Below, piece after piece: positions 1-5,803 of a DNA stretch of 5,803 bases. This stretch comes from Lachnospiraceae bacterium (GTDB lineage: Bacteria > Bacillota > Clostridia > Lachnospirales > Lachnospiraceae): the NCBI GenBank assembly GCA_009774155.1, contig VSNE01000185.1:1-5803 (forward strand), written 5' to 3'. Made by a program: the position numbers and the translations under genes. How positions within the stretch are numbered: position 1 is the stretch's first letter; each line of letters begins with the position of its first letter. Under the pieces are notes generated by a model. It was not told the origin of the DNA and ran no database searches. It worked only from the letters and a program-made list of their open reading frames with translations.

Positions 1-21
1 GATCTAAACAAAGCAAAAAAC

Positions 22-28
22 AAGGAGG
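22..28 (+). promoter_or_regulatory. Strong Shine-Dalgarno for the first dehydrogenase
   Basis: AAGGAGG lies 11 nt before the ATG at 40, inside an A-rich leader. It is a near-perfect anti-16S match with slightly long spacing, and it fixes the start of the first gene. No -10/-35 pair can be recognised in the 39 nt available, so the operon promoter and operator, or an upstream co-transcribed gene, lie outside the window. Confidence 0.8.
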
Positions 29-39
29 AGCTTGCGCTT

Positions 40-1116
40 ATGAAAGCTTTAGCAAGGTATGGAAAACCGTTCGGCGGATACCGTCTGATCGATGTGCCGG
101 CGCCGGTGTGCGGCCCGGATGACGTAGTCATCGAAATAAAAGCGGCAGCTATCTGCGGGGCGGATATGAAGCATTTTAAGGTGGAGAACGGTTCAGATGA
201 GTTTAATTCCATCCGTGGACATGAGTTTGCCGGCGATATTGTAGAAGTCGGTACGAATGTGACGGATTGGAAGGTCGGACAGAGAGTGGTATCGGATAAC
301 AGCGCGCATGTCTGCGGCGTATGCCCTGCATGTGAACGGGGCGATTTCCTGTGCTGTGAACATAAGCTTAATCTGGGTCTGGACTACAATACATGGGGCG
401 GCGGGTTTTCCAGATACTGTCTTATTCCCGGTGAGATTCTGAAGATTCACAAACACGCATTATGGGAGATTCCGGAGAAGGTCACATATGAGGAGGCGGC
501 GGTTCTTGATCCAATCTGCAATGCATATAAAGCAGTTGCACAGCAGTCCTCCCTTCTGCCCGGTCAGGATGCGGTCGTATTCGGCACAGGCCCGCTGGGA
601 CTTTTCTCCGTACAGATGGCAAGAATTATGGGCGCGGTAAATATCGTTATGGTGGGTCTTCAGGAGGATACAAAAGTCCGTTTCGGCATTGCAAAGGAGC
701 TGGGCGCCACCCACTGCGTCAACGGTTCCGCGGAGGATGTGGTGGCAAGATGTCAGGAGATCTGCGGAAGGGACAACCTTGGCCTGGTGATAGAGTGCTC
801 CGGTGCCAATATTGCGCTGAAGCAGGCGATTGAGATGCTAAGGCCGAACGGGGAAGTGATAAGAGTCGGCATGGGCCTGCGTCCGCTGGAATTTTCCATC
901 AATGATATCACGACCTGGAACAAGAGTATTATCGGACATATGGCATATAATTCTACTTCCTGGAGAAATGCGGTGCGTCTTTTAGAGAGCGGCGCAGTCA
1001 AAGTACAGCCTATGATTACTCACAGAATCGGTCTGTCCCATTGGGAAGAGGGCTTTCAGGCTATGGCGGACAAAGAGGCGATTAAAGTAATCATAACCTA
1101 TGATTACGAGGACTGA
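40..1116 (+). CDS. ydjL: YdjL-like zinc-dependent alcohol/polyol dehydrogenase (MDR family)
   Basis: A cytoplasmic medium-chain dehydrogenase of 358 aa that should oxidise a secondary hydroxyl of a polyol or sugar acid, or reduce the ketone, with a nicotinamide cofactor. The N-terminal GroES-like domain (about 1-150) carries likely catalytic zinc ligands C39 (ICGAD) and H61-E62 (GHE). D157 (LDPICNAY) sits where most relatives have Glu in an EPxA motif. The structural-zinc lobe has C92, C95, C98 and C106 in the usual C-x2-C-x2-C-x7-C spacing. The Rossmann domain follows, with G182-x-G184-x2-G187. After its second strand the usual Asp that binds the NAD ribose is replaced by Gly (VGLQED, about G206), so cofactor choice may differ from the next gene. 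The length equals E. coli YdjL as I remember it, and similarity runs end to end. It is first in the operon, 13 nt before the second dehydrogenase. Family certain; substrate unknown. Confidence 0.93.
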   Translation: MKALARYGKPFGGYRLIDVPAPVCGPDDVVIEIKAAAICGADMKHFKVENGSDEFNSIRGHEFAGDIVEVGTNVTDWKVGQRVVSDNSAHVCGVCPACERGDFLCCEHKLNLGLDYNTWGGGFSRYCLIPGEILKIHKHALWEIPEKVTYEEAAVLDPICNAYKAVAQQSSLLPGQDAVVFGTGPLGLFSVQMARIMGAVNIVMVGLQEDTKVRFGIAKELGATHCVNGSAEDVVARCQEICGRDNLGLVIECSGANIALKQAIEMLRPNGEVIRVGMGLRPLEFSINDITTWNKSIIGHMAYNSTSWRNAVRLLESGAVKVQPMITHRIGLSHWEEGFQAMADKEAIKVIITYDYED

Positions 1117-1117
1117 C

Positions 1118-1122
1118 GGGGA
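1118..1122 (+). promoter_or_regulatory. Shine-Dalgarno that decides the ydjJ start
   Basis: GGGGA lies 7 nt before ATG 1130 and just after the TGA (1114-1116) of the preceding gene. The alternative in-frame ATG at 1100 lies within the upstream gene and would add ten residues (MITRTDGDIH) with no counterpart in the family. The upstream ribosome terminates at 1116, so reinitiation at 1130 is plausible. Confidence 0.6.
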
Positions 1123-1129
1123 TATACAT

Positions 1130-2176
1130 ATGAAGAATACAGAAGCAATTCTTGTGACGCCGGGAACCATGCGGATTCAGGATGCGCCTGTTCCGGTTCC
1201 GAAGGAGGACGAGGTTCTGGTGAGGGTAGAATATGTGGGAATCTGCGGCTCTGATATTCACGGCTTTGAGAAAGGCCCGTTCATCCCGTCCGGGAATCCG
1301 GGCCAGAAGATCGGGCTTGGGCATGAATGCGCCGGAACGGTTGTGGATGTGGGATCAAAAGTGAAAAAGCTTAAAGCAGGCGACAGAGTGAATATAGAAC
1401 CGGGTGTTCCGTGCGGAAAATGCAGGTTTTGCCTGACAGGACGCTATAATCTTTGCCCGGAGGTGGATTTTCTTGCAACCTGGCCGAATTACCGCGGAGC
1501 GCTGACCAACTATATGACTCATCCGGAAGCGCTGACGTACAAGCTTCCGGATAATATGAATACTATGGAAGGCGCGCTTGTGGAGCCGGCGGCAGTGGGA
1601 ATGCACGCTGCAATGGAAGCCGACGTGAAGCCGGGGAAAAAAATTGTAATTCTCGGCGCGGGCTGCATCGGCCTTATGACGCTGCAGGCGTGCCGGGTCA
1701 TGGGAGCCGCGGAGATTGTCGTATCGGATGTCATTGACAAACGTCTGAATATGGCGAAAAGGCTGGGCGCTATGGAGGTAATCGACGGCAGGAAGGAAGA
1801 CACCGTTGCCAGGGCCGGAGAGATTCTGGGAGGCCTGGGCGCAGATATTGTCTTTGAGACTGCGGGCAGTCCGGTTACCGCGGGCCAGACTACAAATCTG
1901 GTGATGCGGGGAGGGAGAATCATGATTGTCGGAACCGTACCGGGAGATACTCCGATTAATTTTCTGAGCATTAACCGGGAAGTGAAGATTCAGACCGTAT
2001 TCCGCTATGCGAACAATTATCCGATGACGATGGAGGCCATTTCATCCGGACGGTTCGATGTAAAGTCCATGGTTACGGATATCTATAATTACCGTGAGGT
2101 GCAGAGGGCCTTTGAGGAATCCTTAAGCCGCAAGGCAGATATTATAAAAGGCGTTATTAAAATGGAAGATTTATAA
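1130..2176 (+). CDS. ydjJ: YdjJ-like zinc-dependent, NAD-type polyol dehydrogenase (sorbitol/xylitol dehydrogenase-like)
   Basis: A second medium-chain Zn dehydrogenase of 348 aa, clearly distinct in sequence from the first and closer to the sorbitol/xylitol dehydrogenase group. Likely catalytic zinc ligands are C39 (GICGSD), H65-E66 (GHE) and E152 (VEPAAVG), the last being the usual Glu. Structural zinc ligands are C95, C98, C101 and C109. The Rossmann motif is G176-A-G-C-I-G181, and D200 at the end of the second strand predicts NAD(H) rather than NADP(H). The expected reaction is polyol or sugar-acid hydroxyl to ketone, or the reverse. I chose ATG 1130 rather than ATG 1100 because MKNTEAILVTPGTMRI lines up with the start of E. 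coli YdjJ as I recall it and has a spaced Shine-Dalgarno. It lies 13 nt after ydjL and 12 nt before the aldolase. The long C-terminal stretch around AISSGRFDVKSM (about 302-313) also matches YdjJ. The exact substrate is unknown. Confidence 0.93.
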   Translation: MKNTEAILVTPGTMRIQDAPVPVPKEDEVLVRVEYVGICGSDIHGFEKGPFIPSGNPGQKIGLGHECAGTVVDVGSKVKKLKAGDRVNIEPGVPCGKCRFCLTGRYNLCPEVDFLATWPNYRGALTNYMTHPEALTYKLPDNMNTMEGALVEPAAVGMHAAMEADVKPGKKIVILGAGCIGLMTLQACRVMGAAEIVVSDVIDKRLNMAKRLGAMEVIDGRKEDTVARAGEILGGLGADIVFETAGSPVTAGQTTNLVMRGGRIMIVGTVPGDTPINFLSINREVKIQTVFRYANNYPMTMEAISSGRFDVKSMVTDIYNYREVQRAFEESLSRKADIIKGVIKMEDL

Positions 2177-2182
2177 AAGGAG
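2177..2182 (+). promoter_or_regulatory. Shine-Dalgarno for the aldolase
   Basis: AAGGAG directly follows the TAA of the preceding dehydrogenase (2174-2176) and lies 6 nt before the ATG at 2189. It is the best-spaced site in the operon, suggesting efficient aldolase translation. Confidence 0.75.
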
Positions 2183-2188
2183 ATTATT

Positions 2189-3025
2189 ATGTTAGCAAAT
2201 ATCAGATACTGGGAAGAAAAGGCAAAGGCGGGCCATTACGCGGTTCCGCACTTTAACGTGTGGAATGCGGAAATGCTTATGGGCGTTATGGATGCGGCAG
2301 AGGAGCTGCGCGCCCCTGTCATTATTTCCTTTGGAACCGGATTCGTGGGAAACACCTCTTTTGAGGATTTCTGCTGGATGATGGTATCCATGGCGAAGAA
2401 GGCAGCTGTTCCGGTCATCACCCACTGGGATCACGGCCGCAGCATGGATATTGTTCAGAACGCCTATAAGCACGGAATGAACTCTGTTATGAGAGATGCG
2501 TCCGCATTTGATCTGGAGGAGAATATCCGTCTTACCAAAGAGGTGGTTGACTATTTTCATCCGCTGGGCGTTCCGGTGGAGGCAGAGCTTGGCCATGTGG
2601 GCAATGAGACTGTCTATGAGGAAGCGCTGGCTGCATATAAATATACGGACCCGGCGCAGGCGGCCGAGTTTGTGGAGAGAACCGGATGCGACTCTCTGGC
2701 GGTTGCAATCGGCAATCAGCACGGAGTCTATACGTCTGAGCCGCGGCTGAATTTTCAGGTGGTAGAGAAGGTAAGAGATGCGGTGAGTGTGCCGCTGGTG
2801 CTTCACGGAGCTTCCGGCATCGGAGACGATGATATCCGTACGGCAATCAGTCTTGGCATCACGAAGATTAATATTCATACGGAGCTTTGCCAGGCAGCCA
2901 TGGATGCCGTCCGGGCGCACAGCGGTGAACCGTTCCTGGCAATGGAGAGAGAAGTACGCGCGGCCATCAGGCAGAGAGCGGCTGAAAAAATCCTGTTGTT
3001 CCAAGCAGACGGAAAGGCGGAATAA
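2189..3025 (+). CDS. ydjI: YdjI-like class II (zinc) ketose 1-phosphate aldolase
   Basis: A cytoplasmic class II aldolase of 278 aa in the FbaA/GatY/KbaY superfamily. It should reversibly cleave a ketose 1-phosphate to dihydroxyacetone phosphate plus an aldehyde. Visible active-site elements are D81 (catalytic acid) and H82 (Zn) in THWDHGRSMD, E133 in VEAELGHVGNE, H178 (Zn) in GNQHGVY, H206 (Zn) in VLHGASGI, and the phosphate-binding KINIHTEL at 226-233. Three motifs depart from fructose/tagatose-bisphosphate aldolases: SVMRDAS (99-105, Arg where Ile is usual), GNQHG instead of GTxHG, and HGASG instead of HGGSG. These match E. coli YdjI as I remember it, as does the length. From memory, YdjI was reported to prefer 7-9 carbon ketose 1-phosphates ending in a carboxylate or phosphate, derived from aldehydes such as L-arabinuronate. 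Whether this protein shares that preference is inference. It sits between two oxidoreductases, and its stop is only 1 nt from the next start. Confidence 0.94.
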   Translation: MLANIRYWEEKAKAGHYAVPHFNVWNAEMLMGVMDAAEELRAPVIISFGTGFVGNTSFEDFCWMMVSMAKKAAVPVITHWDHGRSMDIVQNAYKHGMNSVMRDASAFDLEENIRLTKEVVDYFHPLGVPVEAELGHVGNETVYEEALAAYKYTDPAQAAEFVERTGCDSLAVAIGNQHGVYTSEPRLNFQVVEKVRDAVSVPLVLHGASGIGDDDIRTAISLGITKINIHTELCQAAMDAVRAHSGEPFLAMEREVRAAIRQRAAEKILLFQADGKAE

Positions 3026-3026
3026 G

Positions 3027-3986
3027 ATGAAGAAAGAGATTTCCAGAATTGGCCTTGGATGCTGGTCCATCGGCGGCGGTCCGGCATGGGGCGGGGATAA
3101 GGATGAGAAACAGTGTATAGATGCAATCCGGGCTTGCCCGGAATATGGAATTAAACTGATTGATACTGCCCCGGGGTATAATTTCGGACAGAGCGAGCGG
3201 ATGATCGGAAAAGCGCTGAAGGGGATGAACAGAGAAGAAATTACGCTCATTACCAAGTTCGGCCTGGTATGGACCAGAACAGGCGCTCCGTTCAATAAGG
3301 TGGGCGATGTACAGCTTTACCGCAATGTGAGCAGAGAATCCATTATGGAGGAAATTGACGCCAGCCTGGAACGTTTAGACGTGGACTATATTGACATCTA
3401 TATGTCCCACTGGCAGGCTGCGGAGCCGTTTCCGACTCCGATTGCCGAGACGATGGAGGCGCTGAATGAATTAAAGGCCAGAGGAAAGATCCGGGGAATC
3501 GGAGCCGCCAATGTCAGTGTAAGTCAGGCGGAGGAATATATGAAATACGGAGAATTGAATATGATTCAGGCAAAATACAGTGTTCTTGACCGGGGGGCGG
3601 AGGATGAGCTGCTTCCGCTCTGCAGGGAAAAAGGAATTGTGTTTCAGGCATATTCACCGCTGGAACAGGGCATGTTAAGTGGAAGGCTGAACAGGGATTA
3701 CGTTCCGAAGGGAGCACAGTGCAGCAAGAAATGGTTTCAGCCGGAAAACATGCCGAAGGCAATGGATTTTATGGACGAGCTGAGGGAAGGACTCTGTAAA
3801 AAATACAGGTGCACGGTCGCTGATTTGGCGATGGCATGGGTGCTTGCGCAGGATGAGAAGATTACCATTCTGACAGGTACGGCCAACAAGGAGCATCTGA
3901 AGGAAAATACCAATGCGGCGGCGCTGGAGCTGGAAGAGGGCGACGCGGCGCTTATGCGTGAAATGGCAGAAGCGCTGGAACGATAA
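3027..3986 (+). CDS. ydjG: YdjG-like aldo/keto reductase
   Basis: A soluble aldo/keto reductase of 319 aa that should reduce an aldehyde or ketone with a nicotinamide cofactor through a (beta/alpha)8 barrel. The catalytic tetrad is complete: D46 and Y51 (IDTAPGYNFG), K77 (LITKFG) and H128 (IYMSHWQ). Barrel landmarks include GKIRGIGAAN near 153-162, the substrate/cofactor stretch IQAKYSVLDR, YSPLEQGMLSG, and the cofactor loop GTANKEHLKEN at 284-294. That loop lacks the basic residue that usually binds the 2'-phosphate of NADPH, so NADH use is plausible, as reported for E. coli YdjG. The C-terminal ALMREMAEALER matches YdjG as I recall it. The frame is open back to 2787, but the upstream part only shadows the aldolase gene. 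ATG 3027, 1 nt after the aldolase TAA with AAAGGCGG at 3013-3020, is the credible start and implies translational coupling. The N-terminus lacks the leading beta-hairpin of many relatives. Substrate unknown. Confidence 0.91.
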   Translation: MKKEISRIGLGCWSIGGGPAWGGDKDEKQCIDAIRACPEYGIKLIDTAPGYNFGQSERMIGKALKGMNREEITLITKFGLVWTRTGAPFNKVGDVQLYRNVSRESIMEEIDASLERLDVDYIDIYMSHWQAAEPFPTPIAETMEALNELKARGKIRGIGAANVSVSQAEEYMKYGELNMIQAKYSVLDRGAEDELLPLCREKGIVFQAYSPLEQGMLSGRLNRDYVPKGAQCSKKWFQPENMPKAMDFMDELREGLCKKYRCTVADLAMAWVLAQDEKITILTGTANKEHLKENTNAAALELEEGDAALMREMAEALER

Positions 3987-3998
3987 TCCGGCGTAAAT

Positions 3999-4005
3999 GA
4001 GAGGT
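3999..4005 (+). promoter_or_regulatory. Shine-Dalgarno for the sugar kinase
   Basis: GAGAGGT lies 5 nt before the ATG at 4011, in the 24-nt gap after the reductase stop. This is the longest gap in the operon, and it shows no promoter or terminator-like element. Confidence 0.6.
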
Positions 4006-4010
4006 CAGAT

Positions 4011-4982
4011 ATGAATAATAAAGATGTCTGTGAAGTGGTGATCGTCGGAGCGGCCCATATGGATCTGCAGGTATACCCGGTGGGAAAAAACCTTCTGGAG
4101 TCAGCATCCTACCCGGCGCGGCAGATGATATGGTCCGTGGGCGGAGACGCCCTGAATGAATCCACCATTCTTACCCGGCTGGGACATAAGGTAAAGCTGA
4201 TAAGCTGTATCGGAGACGATATGATCGGTTCCATGATTATGGAACACTGCAGAAAAAATAATATAGATACCACATGGCTTAAAAGAGATAAAAACAAAAT
4301 AACAGGGATTAATATCGGTTTGATCGGAGATGACGGGGAGCGTACCTTCATCAACAACCAAAGCGGCAGTATCTGGACATTCTGTCCGGAGGATGTGGAT
4401 ATGGAAGCGGTAAATGAAGGGCGTATTCTTTCCTTTGCCAGTATTTTCAACAATCCTCAGCTAGACGAACGTCTGATGGTTCCTCTTTTTAAGCGTGCAA
4501 AGAAATTGGGAATGCTGATCTGCGCGGACATTGTGGGGAACAAAAGAGGCGAAACCTTAGAGGATATCAAAGAAGCTCTTTCCTATGTGGATTACTTTTT
4601 CCCGAATTATGAGGAAGCAAAGGAAATTATCGGGAAAGAGGATGCGGATGAGATCGCGGACGCATTGCTTTCTCTGGGAGTGAAAAATGTCCTTATCAAA
4701 ATTGGCAGAAAAGGCTGTCTTGTGAAGAACGGGGCGGAACGTTTTATCGTGCCGGGATACCCGCGGTCCAACTGCATTGATACTACCGGCGCGGGAGATA
4801 ATTTTGCCTCCGGCTTTATCTGCGGGCTTTTAGAGGGAAAAAGTCTGAAGGAATGCGCGGAGCTTGCCAACTGTGCCGCGTCGGTGGCGGTAGAAGCGGT
4901 AGGAGCCACGGACGGGGTGAGGAGCCGGGAGCAGGTAGATGCCCGTTACCGGAATTATCTGAAAATTATGAGCGGCATTTAA
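4011..4982 (+). CDS. ydjH: YdjH-like PfkB/ribokinase-family carbohydrate kinase
   Basis: A cytoplasmic ATP-dependent sugar kinase of 323 aa in the PfkB/ribokinase family. It presumably phosphorylates a ketose at C1 to make the aldolase substrate. The N-terminal signature is GGDALNEST at 44-52, followed by the RLGHKV and IGDDMIG stretches that pack the substrate lid. The C-terminal signature is DTTGAGDNFASGF beginning at residue 257, with D263 the expected catalytic base and G260-A-G the anion hole. FPNYEEAKEI and KIGRKGCLVKNG are the usual adenine-side segments. Length is within the family norm and slightly above E. coli YdjH (about 315 aa as I recall), mainly at the N-terminus. Similarity to YdjH is evident throughout but looks weaker than for the dehydrogenases and aldolase. 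The gene has a locally A-rich patch at 4250-4310 without any frame disruption. Kinase beside aldolase is the classic arrangement for ketose breakdown. Substrate not determinable from sequence. Confidence 0.91.
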   Translation: MNNKDVCEVVIVGAAHMDLQVYPVGKNLLESASYPARQMIWSVGGDALNESTILTRLGHKVKLISCIGDDMIGSMIMEHCRKNNIDTTWLKRDKNKITGINIGLIGDDGERTFINNQSGSIWTFCPEDVDMEAVNEGRILSFASIFNNPQLDERLMVPLFKRAKKLGMLICADIVGNKRGETLEDIKEALSYVDYFFPNYEEAKEIIGKEDADEIADALLSLGVKNVLIKIGRKGCLVKNGAERFIVPGYPRSNCIDTTGAGDNFASGFICGLLEGKSLKECAELANCAASVAVEAVGATDGVRSREQVDARYRNYLKIMSGI

Positions 4983-4989
4983 GAGGTGA
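4981..4989 (+). promoter_or_regulatory. Shine-Dalgarno for the DeoR regulator
   Basis: AAGAGGTGA overlaps the kinase TAA (4980-4982) and ends 3 nt before the ATG at 4993. The kinase and repressor are therefore probably translated from one message. Confidence 0.6.
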
Positions 4990-4992
4990 ACT

Positions 4993-5754
4993 ATGGCTCA
5001 GAAAGAACGGCTGGAATATATTGTGCAGATTGTCCGCCTGAATAAAAAGGTGTTTGTCACAAAGCTGAGTGAAAAGCTTGAGGTTACTCCCGAGACAATC
5101 CGGCGGGATCTGGAACGGCTGGAAGCGGCGGGCCTGGTGAAACGGATCTACGGCGGCGCTGTTTTAAGGGAGGAGGATTTCTCTGAAAAAGTTAACTTTT
5201 TAAAGCGTGCAAAGACAAACATAAATGAGAAGCAGAGGATTGCGGTTCTGGCTTCTGAGTATGTGCCTGCAAATGCAAGTATCGGCTGTGACGCCAGCTC
5301 CACGGCGCAGGAGCTTTTGGCCGTCCTGGGGGATCGGGAGGATCTGCTTGTGCTGACGAACTCGGCAAAGGCTGTAAAGGATCTGGATCATACAAAATAC
5401 CGCTTATTGTCAACCGGAGGCTATGTCAACCGGCAGTCTTATTCCCTTCAGGGAATTATGGCGCGGAATGTAGTGCAGGGATATCATCTGGACATGGTTT
5501 TTATAGGCTGCAGAGGAATCCGCAGGGACGGCGGGATCTTTGATTCCCATGAGATGGAAAGCGATATGAAAAAGATGCTGATAGAACATGGGAACCGGGT
5601 TTACCTGCTTGCAGATCATACGAAGTTTGACTGCGTTGGATTGGAAAAGACGGCGGATTTGACGCAGATAGATGCAGTTATAACGGACAGGAAGCCCTCG
5701 GAGGAATGGATGCGGCTTCTGAAGGAAAAAGGTGTAGAAGTGTGCTGCCCATAG
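4993..5754 (+). CDS. ydjF: YdjF-like DeoR-family transcriptional repressor
   Basis: A 253-aa DeoR-family regulator. The N-terminal winged helix-turn-helix spans about 5-57, with the family signature at 31-56: recognition helix VTPETIRRDLERLE, then AGLVKRIYGGA. The C-terminal DeoRC sugar-phosphate sensor domain (about 75-235) has the isomerase-like elements D100-A-S-S-T (family D-x-G-T/S-T), TNSAKA (122-127), LSTGGYVN (139-146) and LLADHTKFD (205-213). The length matches E. coli YdjF (252 aa as I recall). DeoR proteins of sugar operons are usually relieved by a phosphorylated intermediate, so the kinase product or aldolase substrate is the likely inducer here. As last gene of the operon, 10 nt after the kinase, it would be co-transcribed and so probably autoregulated. 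Its operator would be expected near the operon promoter, outside this window. No transmembrane or signal segments. Confidence 0.92.
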   Translation: MAQKERLEYIVQIVRLNKKVFVTKLSEKLEVTPETIRRDLERLEAAGLVKRIYGGAVLREEDFSEKVNFLKRAKTNINEKQRIAVLASEYVPANASIGCDASSTAQELLAVLGDREDLLVLTNSAKAVKDLDHTKYRLLSTGGYVNRQSYSLQGIMARNVVQGYHLDMVFIGCRGIRRDGGIFDSHEMESDMKKMLIEHGNRVYLLADHTKFDCVGLEKTADLTQIDAVITDRKPSEEWMRLLKEKGVEVCCP

Positions 5755-5803
5755 GAGGAATATCCGGCGCGCGGCGGACTGAATGGAAGGTCGTTCTGTG
5801 AAT
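5755..5803 (+). other. Downstream region without a supported gene
   Basis: AGGAGG (5753-5758) overlaps the TAG of the regulator gene and looks like a strong Shine-Dalgarno, but no ATG, GTG or TTG lies within normal spacing. An ATG at 5783 stays open for seven codons to the window edge, but it is 24 nt from AGGAGG. A GTG at 5798 lies 7 nt after GGAAGG. Either could start a following gene, but the evidence is too short to call one. No T-tracted hairpin terminator is seen, so transcription may continue beyond the window. Confidence 0.3.

Noticed and set aside
1100..1129. Upstream in-frame ATG of the second dehydrogenase, overlapping the first gene by 17 nt
   Set aside because: The ten extra residues have no family counterpart. 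The ATG at 1130 has its own Shine-Dalgarno and matches the YdjJ start.
2787..3026. 80-codon 5' extension of the reductase frame inside the aldolase gene
   Set aside because: It is out of frame with the conserved aldolase and encodes no aldo/keto reductase sequence; the true start is ATG 3027.
2192..3295. Antisense open frame of 367 codons on the minus strand across the aldolase and reductase genes
   Set aside because: It starts at a TTG with no Shine-Dalgarno, spans two strongly conserved sense genes, and shows no recognisable domain. It is a frame shadow of G+C-biased codon use.
4250..4310. A-rich patch within the kinase gene
   Set aside because: The reading frame and family similarity continue through it, so there is no sign of insertion or an internal promoter that I can support.
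4485..5215. Near-identical 19-20 nt stretches (ending AGCGTGCAAAGA) at 4485 in the kinase and 5196 in the regulator
   Set aside because: Both encode the peptide KRAK with the same codons, they differ by one base of length, and neither is linked to any palindrome. This looks like coincidence rather than a functional repeat.
5763..5778. Imperfect 16-bp G+C-rich palindrome (TCCG...CGGA) after the regulator stop
   Set aside because: There is no loop and no T-tract, so it is not a convincing terminator. It is too short and G+C-biased to call an operator.

Overview
The window is one tightly packed, single-direction (+ strand) catabolic operon of six complete genes. The order is Zn-dehydrogenase, Zn-dehydrogenase, class II aldolase, aldo/keto reductase, PfkB-family sugar kinase, DeoR-family repressor. 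All six match, gene for gene, the ydj cluster of Escherichia coli K-12 (YdjL, YdjJ, YdjI, YdjG, YdjH, YdjF). I recognised them by comparing the translations with the E. coli proteins as I remember them; no search was run. The match looks closest for YdjL, YdjJ and YdjI and looser for YdjH and YdjF.

Organism. Base composition is about half G+C. The genes carry purine-rich, AGGAGG-type ribosome binding sites 4 to 11 nt before ATG starts. Intergenic gaps are 1 to 24 nt. This suits a gut Firmicute such as a Lachnospiraceae/Clostridium-type anaerobe better than E. coli itself, but the host assignment is inference.

Layout. 1-39: A-rich leader with a strong Shine-Dalgarno. 40-1116: ydjL-like Zn-dependent dehydrogenase. 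1130-2176: ydjJ-like Zn-dependent dehydrogenase. 2189-3025: ydjI-like class II (zinc) aldolase. 3027-3986: ydjG-like aldo/keto reductase. 4011-4982: ydjH-like carbohydrate kinase. 4993-5754: ydjF-like DeoR repressor. 5755-5803: no supported gene, only a Shine-Dalgarno-like stretch overlapping the last stop codon.

How the genes work together. The logic is that of a ketose pathway. One or more dehydrogenases set the oxidation state or stereochemistry of an unusual sugar or sugar acid. The kinase makes the ketose 1-phosphate. The aldolase splits this to dihydroxyacetone phosphate plus an aldehyde, and the aldo/keto reductase may reduce the aldehyde or another carbonyl intermediate. The terminal DeoR protein probably represses the operon until a phosphorylated intermediate binds. 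From memory, work on the E. coli aldolase and kinase reported a preference for long (7-9 carbon) sugars with an acidic terminus, but the natural substrate is still unknown. No transporter lies inside the window, although the E. coli cluster has two MFS-type ones (ydjK, ydjE). No promoter, terminator, RNA gene, mobile element or CRISPR array is visible.
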